Origin: Medicago truncatula
Lineage: Eukaryota > Streptophyta > Magnoliopsida > Fabales > Fabaceae
DNA length: 64,000 nucleotides
Reading direction: 5' to 3'
Assembly (NCBI RefSeq): GCF_003473485.1
Contig: NC_053043.1
Coordinates: 5,156,001 to 5,220,000, forward strand
Shown here: positions 12,100-23,769 of the stretch, in pieces
How the letters are laid out: every line of letters begins with the position of its first letter
How positions within the stretch are numbered: the first letter of the stretch is position 1
Notes under the pieces: model-generated
Seen by the model: only the letters and a program-made list of their open reading frames with translations
What the model was told of the DNA's origin: nothing
Database searches by the model: none
Program-made: the position numbers and the translations under genes

Positions 12100-12226
12100 T
12101 TTTTTTTTTTGAAGAAGCTAAACTAACCCCTCAAATTGGTGCAAGAGAGAATCGAATCCGAGACCTTGAGAAGGAGCATACTCCCAGATCTCAAGTCAAT
12201 ACCACTAGACCAACCCAAGTGGGTTA
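12100..12226 (-). mobile_element. tRNA-derived SINE, minus orientation
   Basis: Read on the minus strand it starts AACCCACTTGGGTTGGTCTAG, with a box-A-like GGTTGGTCTAGTGGTATT and a box-B-like GGATTCGATTC, and ends in a poly(A) (the T run at 12098-12109). Target duplication of 14 bp, TTAAATGTTAGAAT at 12086-12099 and TTAAATATTAGAAT at 12227-12240, with one mismatch. The tRNA-like part is not a functional tRNA. Confidence 0.85.
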
Positions 12227-12240
12227 TTAAATATTAGAAT

Positions 12241-13328
12241 ATTGAAATGTAATGATATAGAGTTATTAATAAATGATTAATTTAGTCAAAAAAATTGATT
12301 AATGAGTTTCGTTTAAGATATTTGTGTACAGTGTTGGGTTGGAGGAATTATGTGCTCATTACATACTACTATTAAAAATATATTAATAGGTAATGTGTAC
12401 ACTTGTCTTAAATACCTAAAACTGGATGACTCTATTGTGGATGCTCATTATAAATGCTTTCGTTAAACTTGAAGCAATTACCATGTGATGTGTACACGTG
12501 TCTTAAATACCTAAAGAAGTAGTTGAAGTTGAAGATGTATATTATGCACAACACAATGTGCAAGAGTAGTTTGCTCTTTCATCCTGCTTATCTATATTGT
12601 GGTCCTGCCACTTGTTTGATGCACTTAATTAACTTGTCTATTATTTGATTTGATTGGGATCACGTGAAACTAGTTTTAAAATGCATTTAGGTTTTGGTTA
12701 GAAATATGTAGGGAAGAAAATGAATTGCATCAAGGTAGGATTACACATAAGGAAGGCCATAAATGATCTACTTGAATCATTGGTGAACTATTTGAGATTG
12801 GCTTGTTCAATGTTGGATTTAGCTTGTTTGTTTAAGTAAACAGAAATTCAAGCTTAAATTCCAAAAAAAAAAAATTGGGGTCATATTTTCTGGTGGTAAT
12901 AATCACACACCTTAAATATAGAGAAGGGGAGAATAGTTTATTCAAAGAACTTTCGGACCAAATTAGTATTAAGTATTACACATAAAATTATTGAACTAAT
13001 TAACAAATAATATTAGAAACACAGAATGTTGAAGTTTATTTTGCAATAACGAGTAAACATTAACATAAATTTTCTGATAAAATTATTAAACAGTTTGCTG
13101 TACAAGTCTCCAAGCACACCAAAGGCAGTTATTCTTTTCCTTAGAAATGATAAAATCACAAAAGCTTAATATGTTAACCCATTATGAAGCAATCCTCAAT
13201 TCATCCTTTAGCTTTTTCTGCTGATATATGAAATATATTGAAGATACTCTTATTGCCTTCCAAGTTATTCCATCCACTTTATTCACACAGAAGACAACAT
13301 TTAACTAGATGTAATTCAGCTCTTGTAA
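12241..13328. other. Intergenic spacer with a short direct repeat
   Basis: A phrase close to ATGTGTACAC-TGTCTTAAATACC occurs at about 12391-12420 and again at about 12488-12515. Otherwise AT-rich DNA, the last part being the promoter of the gene at 13420. Confidence 0.5.
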
Positions 13329-13336
13329 TATAAATA
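13329..13336 (+). promoter_or_regulatory. TATA box of the 160-residue protein gene
   Basis: TATAAATA, 84 bp before the ATG at 13420, which would put transcription start near 13360 and leave a leader of about 60 bases. Confidence 0.6.
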
Positions 13337-13419
13337 TACTCACATAGTCACAATACACCCAAAATCCATACACACTTGTGTTATTAAGAGAGAAAGTTTC
13401 ATTCAAGTACCTCATAAAC

Positions 13420-13902
13420 ATGCATTCAGAGTCAGTGAAGTCAAGTCAATCTCCCCCTGCTGAAGGTGAGAAGCACAAGAACCTGGATAGAGAAATCAGG
13501 GAGATGGTATCTGCCATCACTCACCGTGTCACTGGTTTTCATAAACCCGGCTCCAGCCATCATTTGGACAATGAGGATGAACAGGGCACTAGGATCATCA
13601 CCCTAGCAGGAAACAATGAAGGAGCTACTCTGCGGAGCGAATTGGATGCAAAATCAGGTAAATATTCTTCTCATGATGAGGCTGAAGCATTGAGCACTTA
13701 TGTTAACAGCAACTTCCAGGCCATCAACAATTCCATCATGCTGGGTGGTAGTTACCATGCCAATGATCCTGGTGTGCACATGGATATTTCAGATTTCACC
13801 GAGCCTCCTCAAAATCAGCAAAAGGCTGAGAAGCATGGCAAGAAGGAAAAGAAGGACAAGAAGAAAGGGAAAGAAGGTTCCAAAAGTGAACATTCTGATT
13901 AA
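13420..13902 (+). CDS. Intact single-exon 160-residue protein of unknown function
   Basis: The frame is open upstream to 13378 but only from a GTG; the first ATG, at 13420, is taken as the start (MHSESVKSSQSPPAEGEKHK). The protein is hydrophilic, with no membrane segment or signal peptide. A central block reads REMVSAITHRVTGF, then GTRIITLAGNNEGATLRSEL, then EALSTYVNSNFQAINNSIML with DPGVHMDISDF; the tail (residues 130-160) is a Lys-rich, charged low-complexity run ending EGSKSEHSD. The mid-protein blocks look conserved and structured, the tail disordered. I believe similar proteins exist across flowering plants without an assigned role; I do not recognise an enzyme or binding motif. AATAAA overlaps the stop and another AATAAA follows at about 13956, both plausible poly(A) signals. 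Confidence 0.8.
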   Translation: MHSESVKSSQSPPAEGEKHKNLDREIREMVSAITHRVTGFHKPGSSHHLDNEDEQGTRIITLAGNNEGATLRSELDAKSGKYSSHDEAEALSTYVNSNFQAINNSIMLGGSYHANDPGVHMDISDFTEPPQNQQKAEKHGKKEKKDKKKGKEGSKSEHSD

Positions 13903-14477
13903 TAAAGCTCTATAAAGATTATGATCAAACCTATATATGATGGAGTGTATAAGAAGAATAAATGCAATCTACACCGTTTTGGGACTAGAACTTGTGTCCA
14001 CTGTTGACCACTGGTTAATGTATGCTTGAAATAACCATGTTTTCCTAATGATTATTTTTTATTTTATTCTTGTGCTTGTTATTCGCTTGTTTGTGGTTTA
14101 TTAATCATCAAGAGGACAGGAAAGTTACCATTTCCATGCTAAGAAAGATTACACACACCGGTTGTTGAATTTTGAGTCAAGCCTCCAAGCAACGCAGAAA
14201 ATTAGTCGTTGTAAACATTCATGCATAATGTAATGAACATGTGTTGCATTTCAAAACTGGGCATAGCCTTTGAAAAACGATATGCATCATCATTGTATCA
14301 TGAATTACTAATCCATGAGTTTCAATCCATTATTTGAAAAGATTACTCTATTTGAGAAACTATCAGCAAATAACATTAAATGTGCACACAAAAATAACTG
14401 CAGTAAACTTCATAGACCGACGAAGCATATCAATATTTACACAAAGATGTATCAGACGTAGATAAATGTCCACTATA

Positions 14478-17400
14478 TCAAGAGCTTCCAGGTTCAGCCC
14501 CATCATGTAGGGCACAACAAATTGTAGATTTATGATGCCCTTGGTAAACCTTAATATCTTCACCAGTTGTCGTAGACCAAAGCCTAGCGGTTGAATCAGA
14601 GGAAGCTGCAATGACAAAGTGCATTTGCATAAATATTGGATTAAGCAATAATTGATTACCAATAACAATAATTGTACTCCACCGATAGACTATTTTGCTA
14701 AATATGAGGAATAAAGCAGGCAAATGATAAAATCGGGAAAAAGTAATTTATGTTCAGTTATGACTCATTACGCAACCATAAAATCAGTAGTTATAAAAAC
14801 AGTCGTAGATTTGAGCAGTCGCTCAAAGTCACCATGAACCACCAGTGTTTCAACTATTACAATTTTCACTAAACGTTTTTTTCTTCATCTTTTCTTCTCT
14901 TTTAACTAAAAATCTGGTCTGATAGGGTATCATAAAACACAACTTACAGAGTATATTATTTGTATAATAAACATATGGAGAGTGGATTGCTGCACTTATA
15001 TAATGAAATTCATCATATTAATTTAATTTTCCTACCAAAATTACATAAATAGCTAATTTAAGTTTGTCCCAACACTCTGCCGAGCATTTTATAAATCTAG
15101 ATTATGGAAGACTAAATGATTATGTTTTGTTTTTTACACAGTCCATAAGATACTTAGTTTTCTTTAAAGAAAGATAAACAATCAAGGTTAGCAATTGGTA
15201 AATAAAATGAAAGACCAGACAGCCATCTAAAACTAGACAAATTTGTAATTTGTTGAATCAACCTTATCTATACTTCATATTTCCTGTGAACTGAAGGATC
15301 AGGGACAATGCATAAGATAAGAGCCTGTTTCTAAGTAACAACTAACAACTACATAATAAAAAGGCTCTAAGGAACAACTATATGATAAAAGCCTTTTTAA
15401 ACTTTTTTGTACCGGTATCATCAAATTATTGCAGAAGTTAGAAAACCATAAGTATTATCACCTAGTCTAAGTGATTGTACTAATGTGACAAGATAAGTGT
15501 AAAAAACTATATATAACAGTGTTCAAAAGGAAACCCATTTATATATCCAGTTCCTGGACGTGTATAAGAGCAAAAACCAAAAAAATTACCAAGTTCGTAC
15601 CTGTAATAAGGTAGGCACCATCCACTGAGAAGACACAGTCCCAAACCCAACGCTGATGACCTGGGATGTACAGCCAACCTCGTTTAAGGAGAATGAAATT
15701 TTGGGGAAAGTTGTAGGGAATGAAAAAACACTAGATTATCACATAATTTCATGAATTACCTATCAAAGTCTTCTCTAGTGTAAAACCATCAACATTCCAT
15801 ATCTTAACAGTATGATCAGAGGATGCAGTTGCCAAGTACCTAGAAATACACCAAGAAATATTAACATCTTAAATGAGCGAGGTACATTAAGTTAGAAATA
15901 GAGACAATGAGATTCAGTCCTGGAATGATTAAAGTGGTCTCGAACCAGCCACTCTACCATCATAAATAAAAACAGGAAATGTTGATTTCTAGAGATGCGG
16001 TCCAATTAAACAGTTTTAACTAAATTTTAAAGACCGGGACACGTGCTCTATTAGATGTTTGATGTTTCCAGTTCAAACACTTTTTTTACAACTTGCATAT
16101 TGTTAACTCAAACAAAAATAGGAATTGAAAAATTATAAACCGCATTGTATAAGCAAAAAAAGTGCACCTCCATCTTCACGGCAAGAGAGGTGAATATGAC
16201 CGTAGAAGCACACATGAAATATTTCTATTTTTTATAAAAGGCGGCATAGTCTCCCATAGCTTATATTCATAACAGTAACATAGCATGTGCAAATTCAAAT
16301 AAAACCAATTAAGTAAAAATTGTGTCTGAAGTTTTTGCGTTGCTTGCAATGAACCGATATCTTGGCCATTGTTACTCACTATAATCAAAACTTGTTTCGG
16401 TGAAAGAAAAATATGACATCTAATTTTTTAACTTTTTAACAAAGAAATCGTTAAGATAACACTTCTACTTTTTATAGTTGTTTACATTCATTTAAGAATC
16501 TATGCAGTTGCTAAGAAAAATTTAAAAAGGTTTAGTATAATAGAATGCATAACATTGCTCCATACTAATACTGGTAAAATTACATAAACTTACTCAGGGC
16601 TTGTTTGGAAATTCAGTTATGTGCTGAAGTGTTAAAGACTAATCACAGAAATTTGTTTAGTGCTTGATGCATGGTGAAAATTGAACCAGGTAAAAATGTT
16701 TTGGAAATATTGGAGCACACGAGAACTCCTTGCATGTATTCAACCTAAATACAGTTGTCAATATCTCCCATTCGCTTTTACTTAATGAAATTTCAACTGT
16801 TAAATGATATATTTTTAAACAATACAAGTTAAATACTTCAATTTTAATCACAATTTTTTTTTTCAATTCTGACTTCTGAGATTTCAATTGTGGCAAACGG
16901 ACCAATATTTGTAAATTTTTTACAATTCCATTTTTTATAATTAACAGACCTTATTACCTAAAAGCTTAAGCACTAACCTTTTCACTTGACCACATCCTTT
17001 TCAATTTCCAAACTTAATTTAAAAAAGGAAGAAAATAAATAGGCAAAAGATTAATGCATTCTTTCTGACCTATGGGGGTCACAAAACTCGGGGGATAAAA
17101 CACATTTGAGGATGTAGCCATTGTGCGCTTGCAGCTTATGAAGAGGCTCAAAGTTTGTCATTGTCTGCACAAAATCATATTCCAATGGTAAAAATAAGTA
17201 AAAAGTGCGACGAGGATGACATTATTGAGATATTTTAATAACAACCTGAGTCCCTCGCAACAGGCGCCACACATAACACGTGCCATTATTATTTGCTGCT
17301 ACTACCAAGCTTCCATCCCACATCACTGTTAGAGAGCGTACAGCTGTATCAACCTCTGGCACCTACATAACACCCAAAATTTTAAAATAATGTCCCATCT

Positions 17401-19707
17401 ATAATTTTTGTCGACTGATGAGAGAGAAACAGACATAGTGAGGAGCACTGGTCAACCTTAGCCTAAGGGAATCATGTACAGTAATCCAAACGATATAGAA
17501 AAGAAAAAGCAAATACAATTTGGAGAAGCATGGCTATTGAGTGTATATTTGAATTAGAGTGCAATTGGGAGGTAAATGAGAAAGAAACATGTGTTTGCAC
17601 GATGAGCAACAAGAGTTTACAACTACAAGGTTTACAATTCAAATATTGCATTATTTCTAAATATTATTTCAGATTTTTTTTTTTATAAGAACCGTATTTG
17701 GATTTATTTATTTATTCTTTGCATAGAGAATATTGAAAAATCTATTCTAAACTGATATCCATATACAATAAAAGAGTTCATAAATCATACCAATTCGCAA
17801 CTGCATGAATTTGCCGTCAAATCCCACACACGGATATTGCCATTTTGATCACCAGATATTAGTTCAGTCTGTTAAACACATACAAAATCAGTGAGAACCA
17901 TGGAGCAGAAACTTATAACAAAAGCAATCCCATTTACTCAATATTGAGCCTTGTCAGAATCCAGATTTAAATACCAAAGAATCAACGAATAATTAAATAA
18001 ATCTCATAAAAGTGACGAGTAACTAAATGAAATGAAATAATTATACAAGCAAAAAGTCAGCGTGCTGTAAGGCCAATTTAGACCTAATTATCTCTTCTGA
18101 ATATTTAACTAGAAAAAGCATCTACATTTTGGAGTATCGTTTTAATTAATGCACCAAAAAGTCAGAAATAGACTGTATAGCCACCAACAAATAGTGAAAC
18201 ATAACCTGATTTGGGTGCAACACAACAGTGTTAACTGCTGCACGGCTTTCATATTCCCTTTGACAACCTGGTGCCCTGCACTTTTGTCATCAAATAAGCA
18301 AAGTCTATTTGACCAAAAATTTGAGGTCTATAAAATTGTTATGCAACATGATGTCTGCTTCACCTCAAATCCCAGATTTTAACAGTGCCGTCCTCTGAAC
18401 CAGAATACATCCAGTTCCCATCACACTGGAACCCAACTGCCATTACATTACTGGTATGTCCATCATAGCTCATTACCTGCCACACAATCAGGAACATAAA
18501 TTATTTGGAACCAAAAAAAGAACAATTTTTTGAAGTAAGTGTATCAGTTGGAAAGACATACCGGTTGAGGGCTATTTGAATTAACATCAAACAGCCGTAT
18601 GTGAGGATTACCAGCTGCAGCTAGGTAGCGCTTATCCGGGGTTATCTCCAGCCGATTCACTTGCTATACAAAGTAGATACGTCAAAATTAGTACCACAAT
18701 ATGGAACCTAAAATCACCAAAAGATGTTCCCCATGATAAATTAGTAGCAATCAATCACCATCTAACAAAAGGCATGTGTACAAACACTAAAAACAGGTAA
18801 GCTACAAAATAGTAGCACATAATCATAACTTCAAAACAAACATATACGTATAATATAACACATTCAACAGACGAAAAAATCAGCTAAAAATCTAATTGAA
18901 ATTTGAAACTTAAAAATAGGATGTCAGAAAGTTTATGCAAGCAAACTTTTCCGGACTAGGCCAAACCCAATCCACTAATGAAACATATCACTACCGACCA
19001 TGCTACAAGGATGCCCTAGAGACGCGCCCAAGCAAGTCGAGAGATGTAATCATGACCGTATGATGACAACCACATCATGGCCTGGCAATAGCTATCTCCC
19101 AAGACAGTTGACTAATTAGGGTTTTCACCCGATAAACCATAGAGTTCACCTCATAAAAGCTAACCCATGCTCTATAGCATCGACACTTCTGATGGAAAGG
19201 CTTGTCTCGTGTCCGACACAACACTAACACGTGCAATTAAGTTCAATTAATTCCTTTTTTAAAATTTTTACCGGTATCCGTATATGTGCTAGTCTCATAG
19301 AACCTGTGACTCAGGTTAAGGTACACATTCTTTAAACCCTAAAACCTCACACTCTAGATTCTAGACCAATTACTGACTGATCATCAGGGTGTTTCTAGGT
19401 ACGCCACCCCAGACGGACAATCTAGTTCCACTCCAAATCACAAACTTGAATCCTCAAATTTCACATAAAGCACATGTTTAATTGTATTTTGGTTTCAGGA
19501 ACTAAAATAATATCATACAAAAACTAAAAGTACCCCAAAACAAATGCAAAAATAATCAAATAAAAACTAATAAAATGAATGAGAAAAATGGAATCAAACC
19601 GAATCAGGATATTGAATAGTCCGGTAACAGCGACCACTTTTAGCTTCCCAAAATCGAATGGTGTGATCATAGCTAGCAGTGGCGAGTAACACTGATGGTT
19701 GACTCAT
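14478..19707 (-). CDS. LST8: Target of rapamycin complex subunit LST8 (WD40 protein)
   Basis: Ten coding exons, all with GT-AG borders and closing reading frame: 19600-19707, 18562-18663, 18364-18476, 18206-18275, 17791-17868, 17246-17362, 17070-17164, 15760-15839, 15601-15660, 14478-14605. The product is 316 residues, close to Arabidopsis LST8-1 (about 305), and begins [20 protein letters not shown]. It is a seven-bladed WD40 propeller; the blade-closing dipeptides or equivalents are at FW 18-19, LF 60-61, IW 104-105, VW 145-146, VW 188-189, IW 241-242 and LW 283-284. LST8 binds the kinase domain of TOR and stabilises TOR complex 1, which couples nutrients and light to growth; in Arabidopsis its loss affects growth and adaptation to long days. 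A non-coding first exon with a donor at 19891 probably holds the 5' UTR (about 19892-19990). Intron 7 (15840-17069) is the longest coding intron after intron 1. Nothing in the gene looks broken. Confidence 0.97.
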
Positions 19708-19891
19708 CCTAATCCACGAATCTTCCTCTTCTTTTTTTCTTTTGACTATCATCAATGTACATTTATCTCTAACAACACAAAACCTAATTTGATTGAATTC
19801 ATCAGAATCTATTCAAATTCATGAACGTTAATGGAGTAAAATTATATTGAAAAAATAAAAGTGTGATGCGAAATAAGAGAATTGAAATAAC

Positions 19892-19990
19892 CTGATTGGT
19901 GGCAGTTACCGCCGCCGGGAGATCGCGGTGTCCGGAGGTTTCTACCGCCGGAGGCGACGGTGTCTGGAGAAAGGTGTGCTAGTCAGTCAA
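19892..19990 (-). other. Probable non-coding 5' UTR exon of LST8
   Basis: GC-rich CCG/GGCGG block on the minus strand ending ACCAATCAG followed by GTTATTTC, a good donor. No ATG in frame with the LST8 start before the donor; the acceptor before 19707 could not be fixed. The right limit is a guess. Confidence 0.5.
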
Positions 19991-20144
19991 TTCACCAAAA
20001 TCATCATGACTCGCGTGCGTTCTTTCCTTTACCAAAACTAAAACACGCCGTTTTCACTTTGGAGTGATTAATTTTAGTGTCAACAGTTTTTTAAGACTAA
20101 TTTGATGATTTATTTATTTTTACATGAGAGACGGTTAGAAATAA

Positions 20145-21831
20145 AGGTTAATACATGTGATATGGGAGTTTTTACGGTACACCTTTAAATTAAGATGTAT
20201 CGGTACATTTATTTCATAAATCAATACGTTAATGATTATTTTTATGTAATAAAGAGATATTTGTTGACTTTTATATTTTAGAAAATATTATTTCATAAGA
20301 AAAAACATCATTTCATTCTTTTTAAGAATCATACAATTTTTTAAAAATTTTATCGAAAAAATAATCAATATTCACTATATTATGAGTAATAAAAATAAAA
20401 AAACATTGAATTTTGATTTGCGGACACTTTTGATAAATACAATATAATTATAACTGATAGAAAATATATTTTTTTTCTAAAAAATAACTCATTAAACTAT
20501 TAATTTAATATGTAGATGTACCGGTGCACTCAATTTTGTTGAGTGTATCGTAGAAATTACCCTGTAATATATGTAATTTTCCGGTTTTCGCCCCTATAAA
20601 ATTTTCGGTTTGAATTGCATCCTTGTAAAACCTTTTTTTTTCCAGAAAACACATCTCCCCCATCCAACTCAGCAAATTCGCTTACGTGGCGCTGATTTGG
20701 CATTTTTTTTTTCATTTTTTATAATTGGCCAAGTGTAAAAAATATATCCACATCAGATTTTATTTTTAAAAAAATCCAAAAAAATTCAGTTTTTTTTCCA
20801 AAAATCGAAAATTAATTTTTAAAAAATTCAAAAAAAAAAATTAAGATTTTTTCCGAAATATAAAAAAAACAAAAAAATAGTCATATTTTTTACCAAAAAA
20901 TTTAAAAATCGAAAAAAATTAGATTTTTTTTTTCAAAAATTTAAAAAAATTAGAAAATATAATAAGATTTTTTAAAAATTAAAAATATTTTAAAAAATTC
21001 TGGAATTTAATGTTCAAAATAAAATAAAAAGCAAATTTTCAAAATTACAAAAGAGGTCAGATTTTTTTAAAAAAAAAAATCTGAAATTTTTTTAAAAATC
21101 TGTATACAAATATAGAAAAAATTCAGATTTTTTATTCGAAAATTTTATTCCACAATTTTAATAGAATATTGGGAAAAAAATCATTTCATTCCACAGATAT
21201 AAGATTTATCATTTCTACTTCCTCTAAGGAAAAGCTTAATTCTAGGAAAAATGGAATTTCCACAACTTTTTTAAAACCCTCTAAATTTGTATCCAGATTT
21301 TTAAAAATTAAATTTTTTTCCAGAATTTTTTTAAAATCTGACCTTTTTTTATAATTTTGAAAATTAAATTCCAGAATTTTTTAAAATCTTTTTAATCGAA
21401 AAAAATCTTAATAGTTTTTTTTTCTAATTTTTATTTCGATTTTTCCAAAAATTATGACTATTTTTCTGTTTTTTTATATTTTGGAAAAAATGTTAATATT
21501 TTTTCTGAATTTTTTAAAAATTATTTTTCGAATTTTTGGAAAAAAACTGAATATTTTTATGATTTTTTCTAATTTTTAAAATTTATTTTCAAATATTTTA
21601 AAAGTAAAATCTGATGTGGAAATTTTTTTTTACACGTGGCCAATTAAAAATAATAAAAAATGGAAAAAAATGCCAAATCAGCGCCACGTAAGCGAATTTG
21701 ATGAGTTGGATGGGGGAGGGGTGTTTTCTGGAAAAAAAAGTTTTACAAGGATGCAAATCAAACCGAAAATTTTACATGGGCGAAAACCGAAAATGACCTA
21801 TATTACAGGGGTGAAAAGCACTATTAACCCT
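20145..21831. mobile_element. Long-arm foldback MULE-type element (hosting another MITE)
   Basis: The ends AGGTTAATA (left) and AGGGTTAATA (right end read inward) are flanked by an exact 9-bp duplication TAGAAATAA at 20136-20144 and 21832-21840, the target size of Mutator-like elements. The two halves are inverted copies through nearly the whole length: for instance the left half's GCTTACGTGGCGCTGATTTGG returns inverted as CCAAATCAGCGCCACGTAAG at about 21673. The middle is a low-complexity A/T tract with the turn near 21100-21160. Without the nested MITE the element is about 1.28 kb. It codes for nothing; open frames in it are chance. Confidence 0.9.
20164..20562. mobile_element. 399-bp MITE nested in the left arm of the foldback element
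   Basis: Inverted ends GGGAGTTTTTACGGTACACC and, read inward from the right, GGGTAATTTCTACGATACAC. Flanked by TGTGATAT (20156-20163) and TGTAATAT (20563-20570), an 8-bp duplication with one mismatch. The right arm of the host element shows the same sequence uninterrupted, confirming that this piece arrived later. An 8-bp site fits hAT better than Mutator. Confidence 0.8.
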
Positions 21832-21840
21832 TAGAAATAA

Positions 21841-23769
21841 TAAATGTTTTTAAAAAATTCAATCCATTAGTTTGTTTCTATTATTGTACTTTTTTTTTTT
21901 AAGGGTTCTATTATTGTACTTATAAAGTGTATTGTTAATTTAGTCTTATCTCAACACAATTATTATATCTTAAACTGTAAAGTGATGAAGTGATCAAAAC
22001 ACAAAGTTTTCAATATGACTTTTTAAGAATAATCTTGGAGGTTCTTTTTCAACTTAAGTTATAATAAGAGTCTATGGCTTTGCCTACTCAAAGTCCTCCT
22101 CAGATACATATACTCAATTATATATTCCATTGTATTAATAGGTCAAGCTTAAAATAAAGTTTTTGACGGATTAATAGGCATGAATTAGGCTTTAGTTTTT
22201 CAAACTAGGTCTGACTTATTTAAACAAAGATCAATCTGACCCAGCTATTCCCACCCCTAGTTGCTATCATATAAACCAGATGCAGAGGTGGTGGGTGAGG
22301 TGGAGGTCGATCAACCGAAGAGGGACTTGTAACATTGAAGTTGACATAAAGGGAACAAGAAACACCAGGCATGTTGGTTGCAAAACTAGGTGGAGGGTGG
22401 TGACAATGGGGTTGGATGTGGGTTGGTGGGAGATGAAACAGGTGCAACGTGGGTAGTGACAGTGGTCGAGATTTGGGATTCAACCCCCTTTGGACGATTA
22501 CCGACCGCCACAAAGGGAAGAGACAACAAAGTCATGACAACATATGAGTTTGGAGAATCAAAACACAACTCATAATGATGTATATACAAATAAGAAAAAG
22601 AGGAACTGACACAAGGATGATGATGAAGTATACCTTTAGAACCCCATTAATGATAACAATTTAGTCTTAAGATCTTAATAGTAGAGTAATTTGATGAATT
22701 TTATATATATTTTGAAGAATATTATTATATTTATATACTTTATGCATTAAATTAAGGAGAGAGTACCAATAGAGCGCGACACAAGTGTAAATATTTAGGT
22801 CTCTTAATCATTTGATCCAAAATTCGATCACTAATCAATGCGTATGAAAATAAATTTGTTGAGAGATGTTAACCTCTTAAATAAATCTCAGTTATCTTAA
22901 AATGATTACTCTCAACAGTTACGCATAAAAGATAACTTGTTAACAACAAAAATAAAAAATGGAAAGGGTGATATTTATCCCACTATGACTAAATTGAAGG
23001 AACTTCACTTTGCTCTTGTGAGAATCTTCTTGATGATGACGACCCTTTCTTACTACTTTAAATTGGAAAATAGTATCTTTCTAGCAAACGATATTGGGCT
23101 TGATACTGACCTAATAAGATCAGATTATGAAATCTACTTTATAATATCATGATTCATGAACTCAGTATTATTTGTTTTAAATCATTATGAAAGTCTGGAG
23201 ATATTTAAGAATGAGGAGTCAAATCTCAAGGACTAGTTTAACTGATTTGAAAATATCATATGCTTTTTCTACGTATCATTCTTATACATGTCATCCCCTC
23301 TCTATAATTAACATCTCACACTTTTTTTATTTTCGTCCTTTTCTCTTCTTTTTTCCCACTCATTCCTAACCACTCTGATTGGAATGGAATGTGGGAGAAT
23401 CATTATTCATCTTTATCATAATCATAATTTAACTATATAAAAGTAGGGTGTACGAGTGATAATGATGGCTTGCCAATTATTCTAAAATCAAATAAAAATT
23501 ATAATGAATCAATTCATTGTTCCACTTTCACAATTCTTCCATTTTTTTTCCATTACATTTCACACAAGAGTACAACTTTTTTTTTGGACGATACTTATAG
23601 TACTAACTTGTTTCATTTGTTCTCTTTGATTTTTTGTAAAAATACAAAAAAGTATACTAGCTTTTTTCTGGTGTATCCTTAAGTAAACACAAACTCAATT
23701 GAGATTTTCACGAGAATAAAGTTGTTTAGCAACTCCTTAATTAACAGTTAACATAAACAAATACATATA
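21841..23769. other. Intergenic, between LST8 side and WAT1 gene
   Basis: About 22140-22260 resembles one end of a DNA transposon (a GGTCTGACTTATTTAAA-type block ending CCCACCCCTAG) but I found no partner end. The GT-rich frames at 22220-22590 on both strands have no recognisable domain. The rest is AT-rich spacer and the 3' flank of the WAT1 gene. Confidence 0.4.

Noticed and set aside
12100-12226. Possible tRNA gene on the minus strand
   Set aside because: Same reason: tRNA-like head of a SINE with a poly(A) tail and target duplication.
22220-22590. Overlapping frames on both strands with Pro/His-rich or Gly-rich text
   Set aside because: Simple-sequence-like GGTGG content explains the open frames; no family resemblance.
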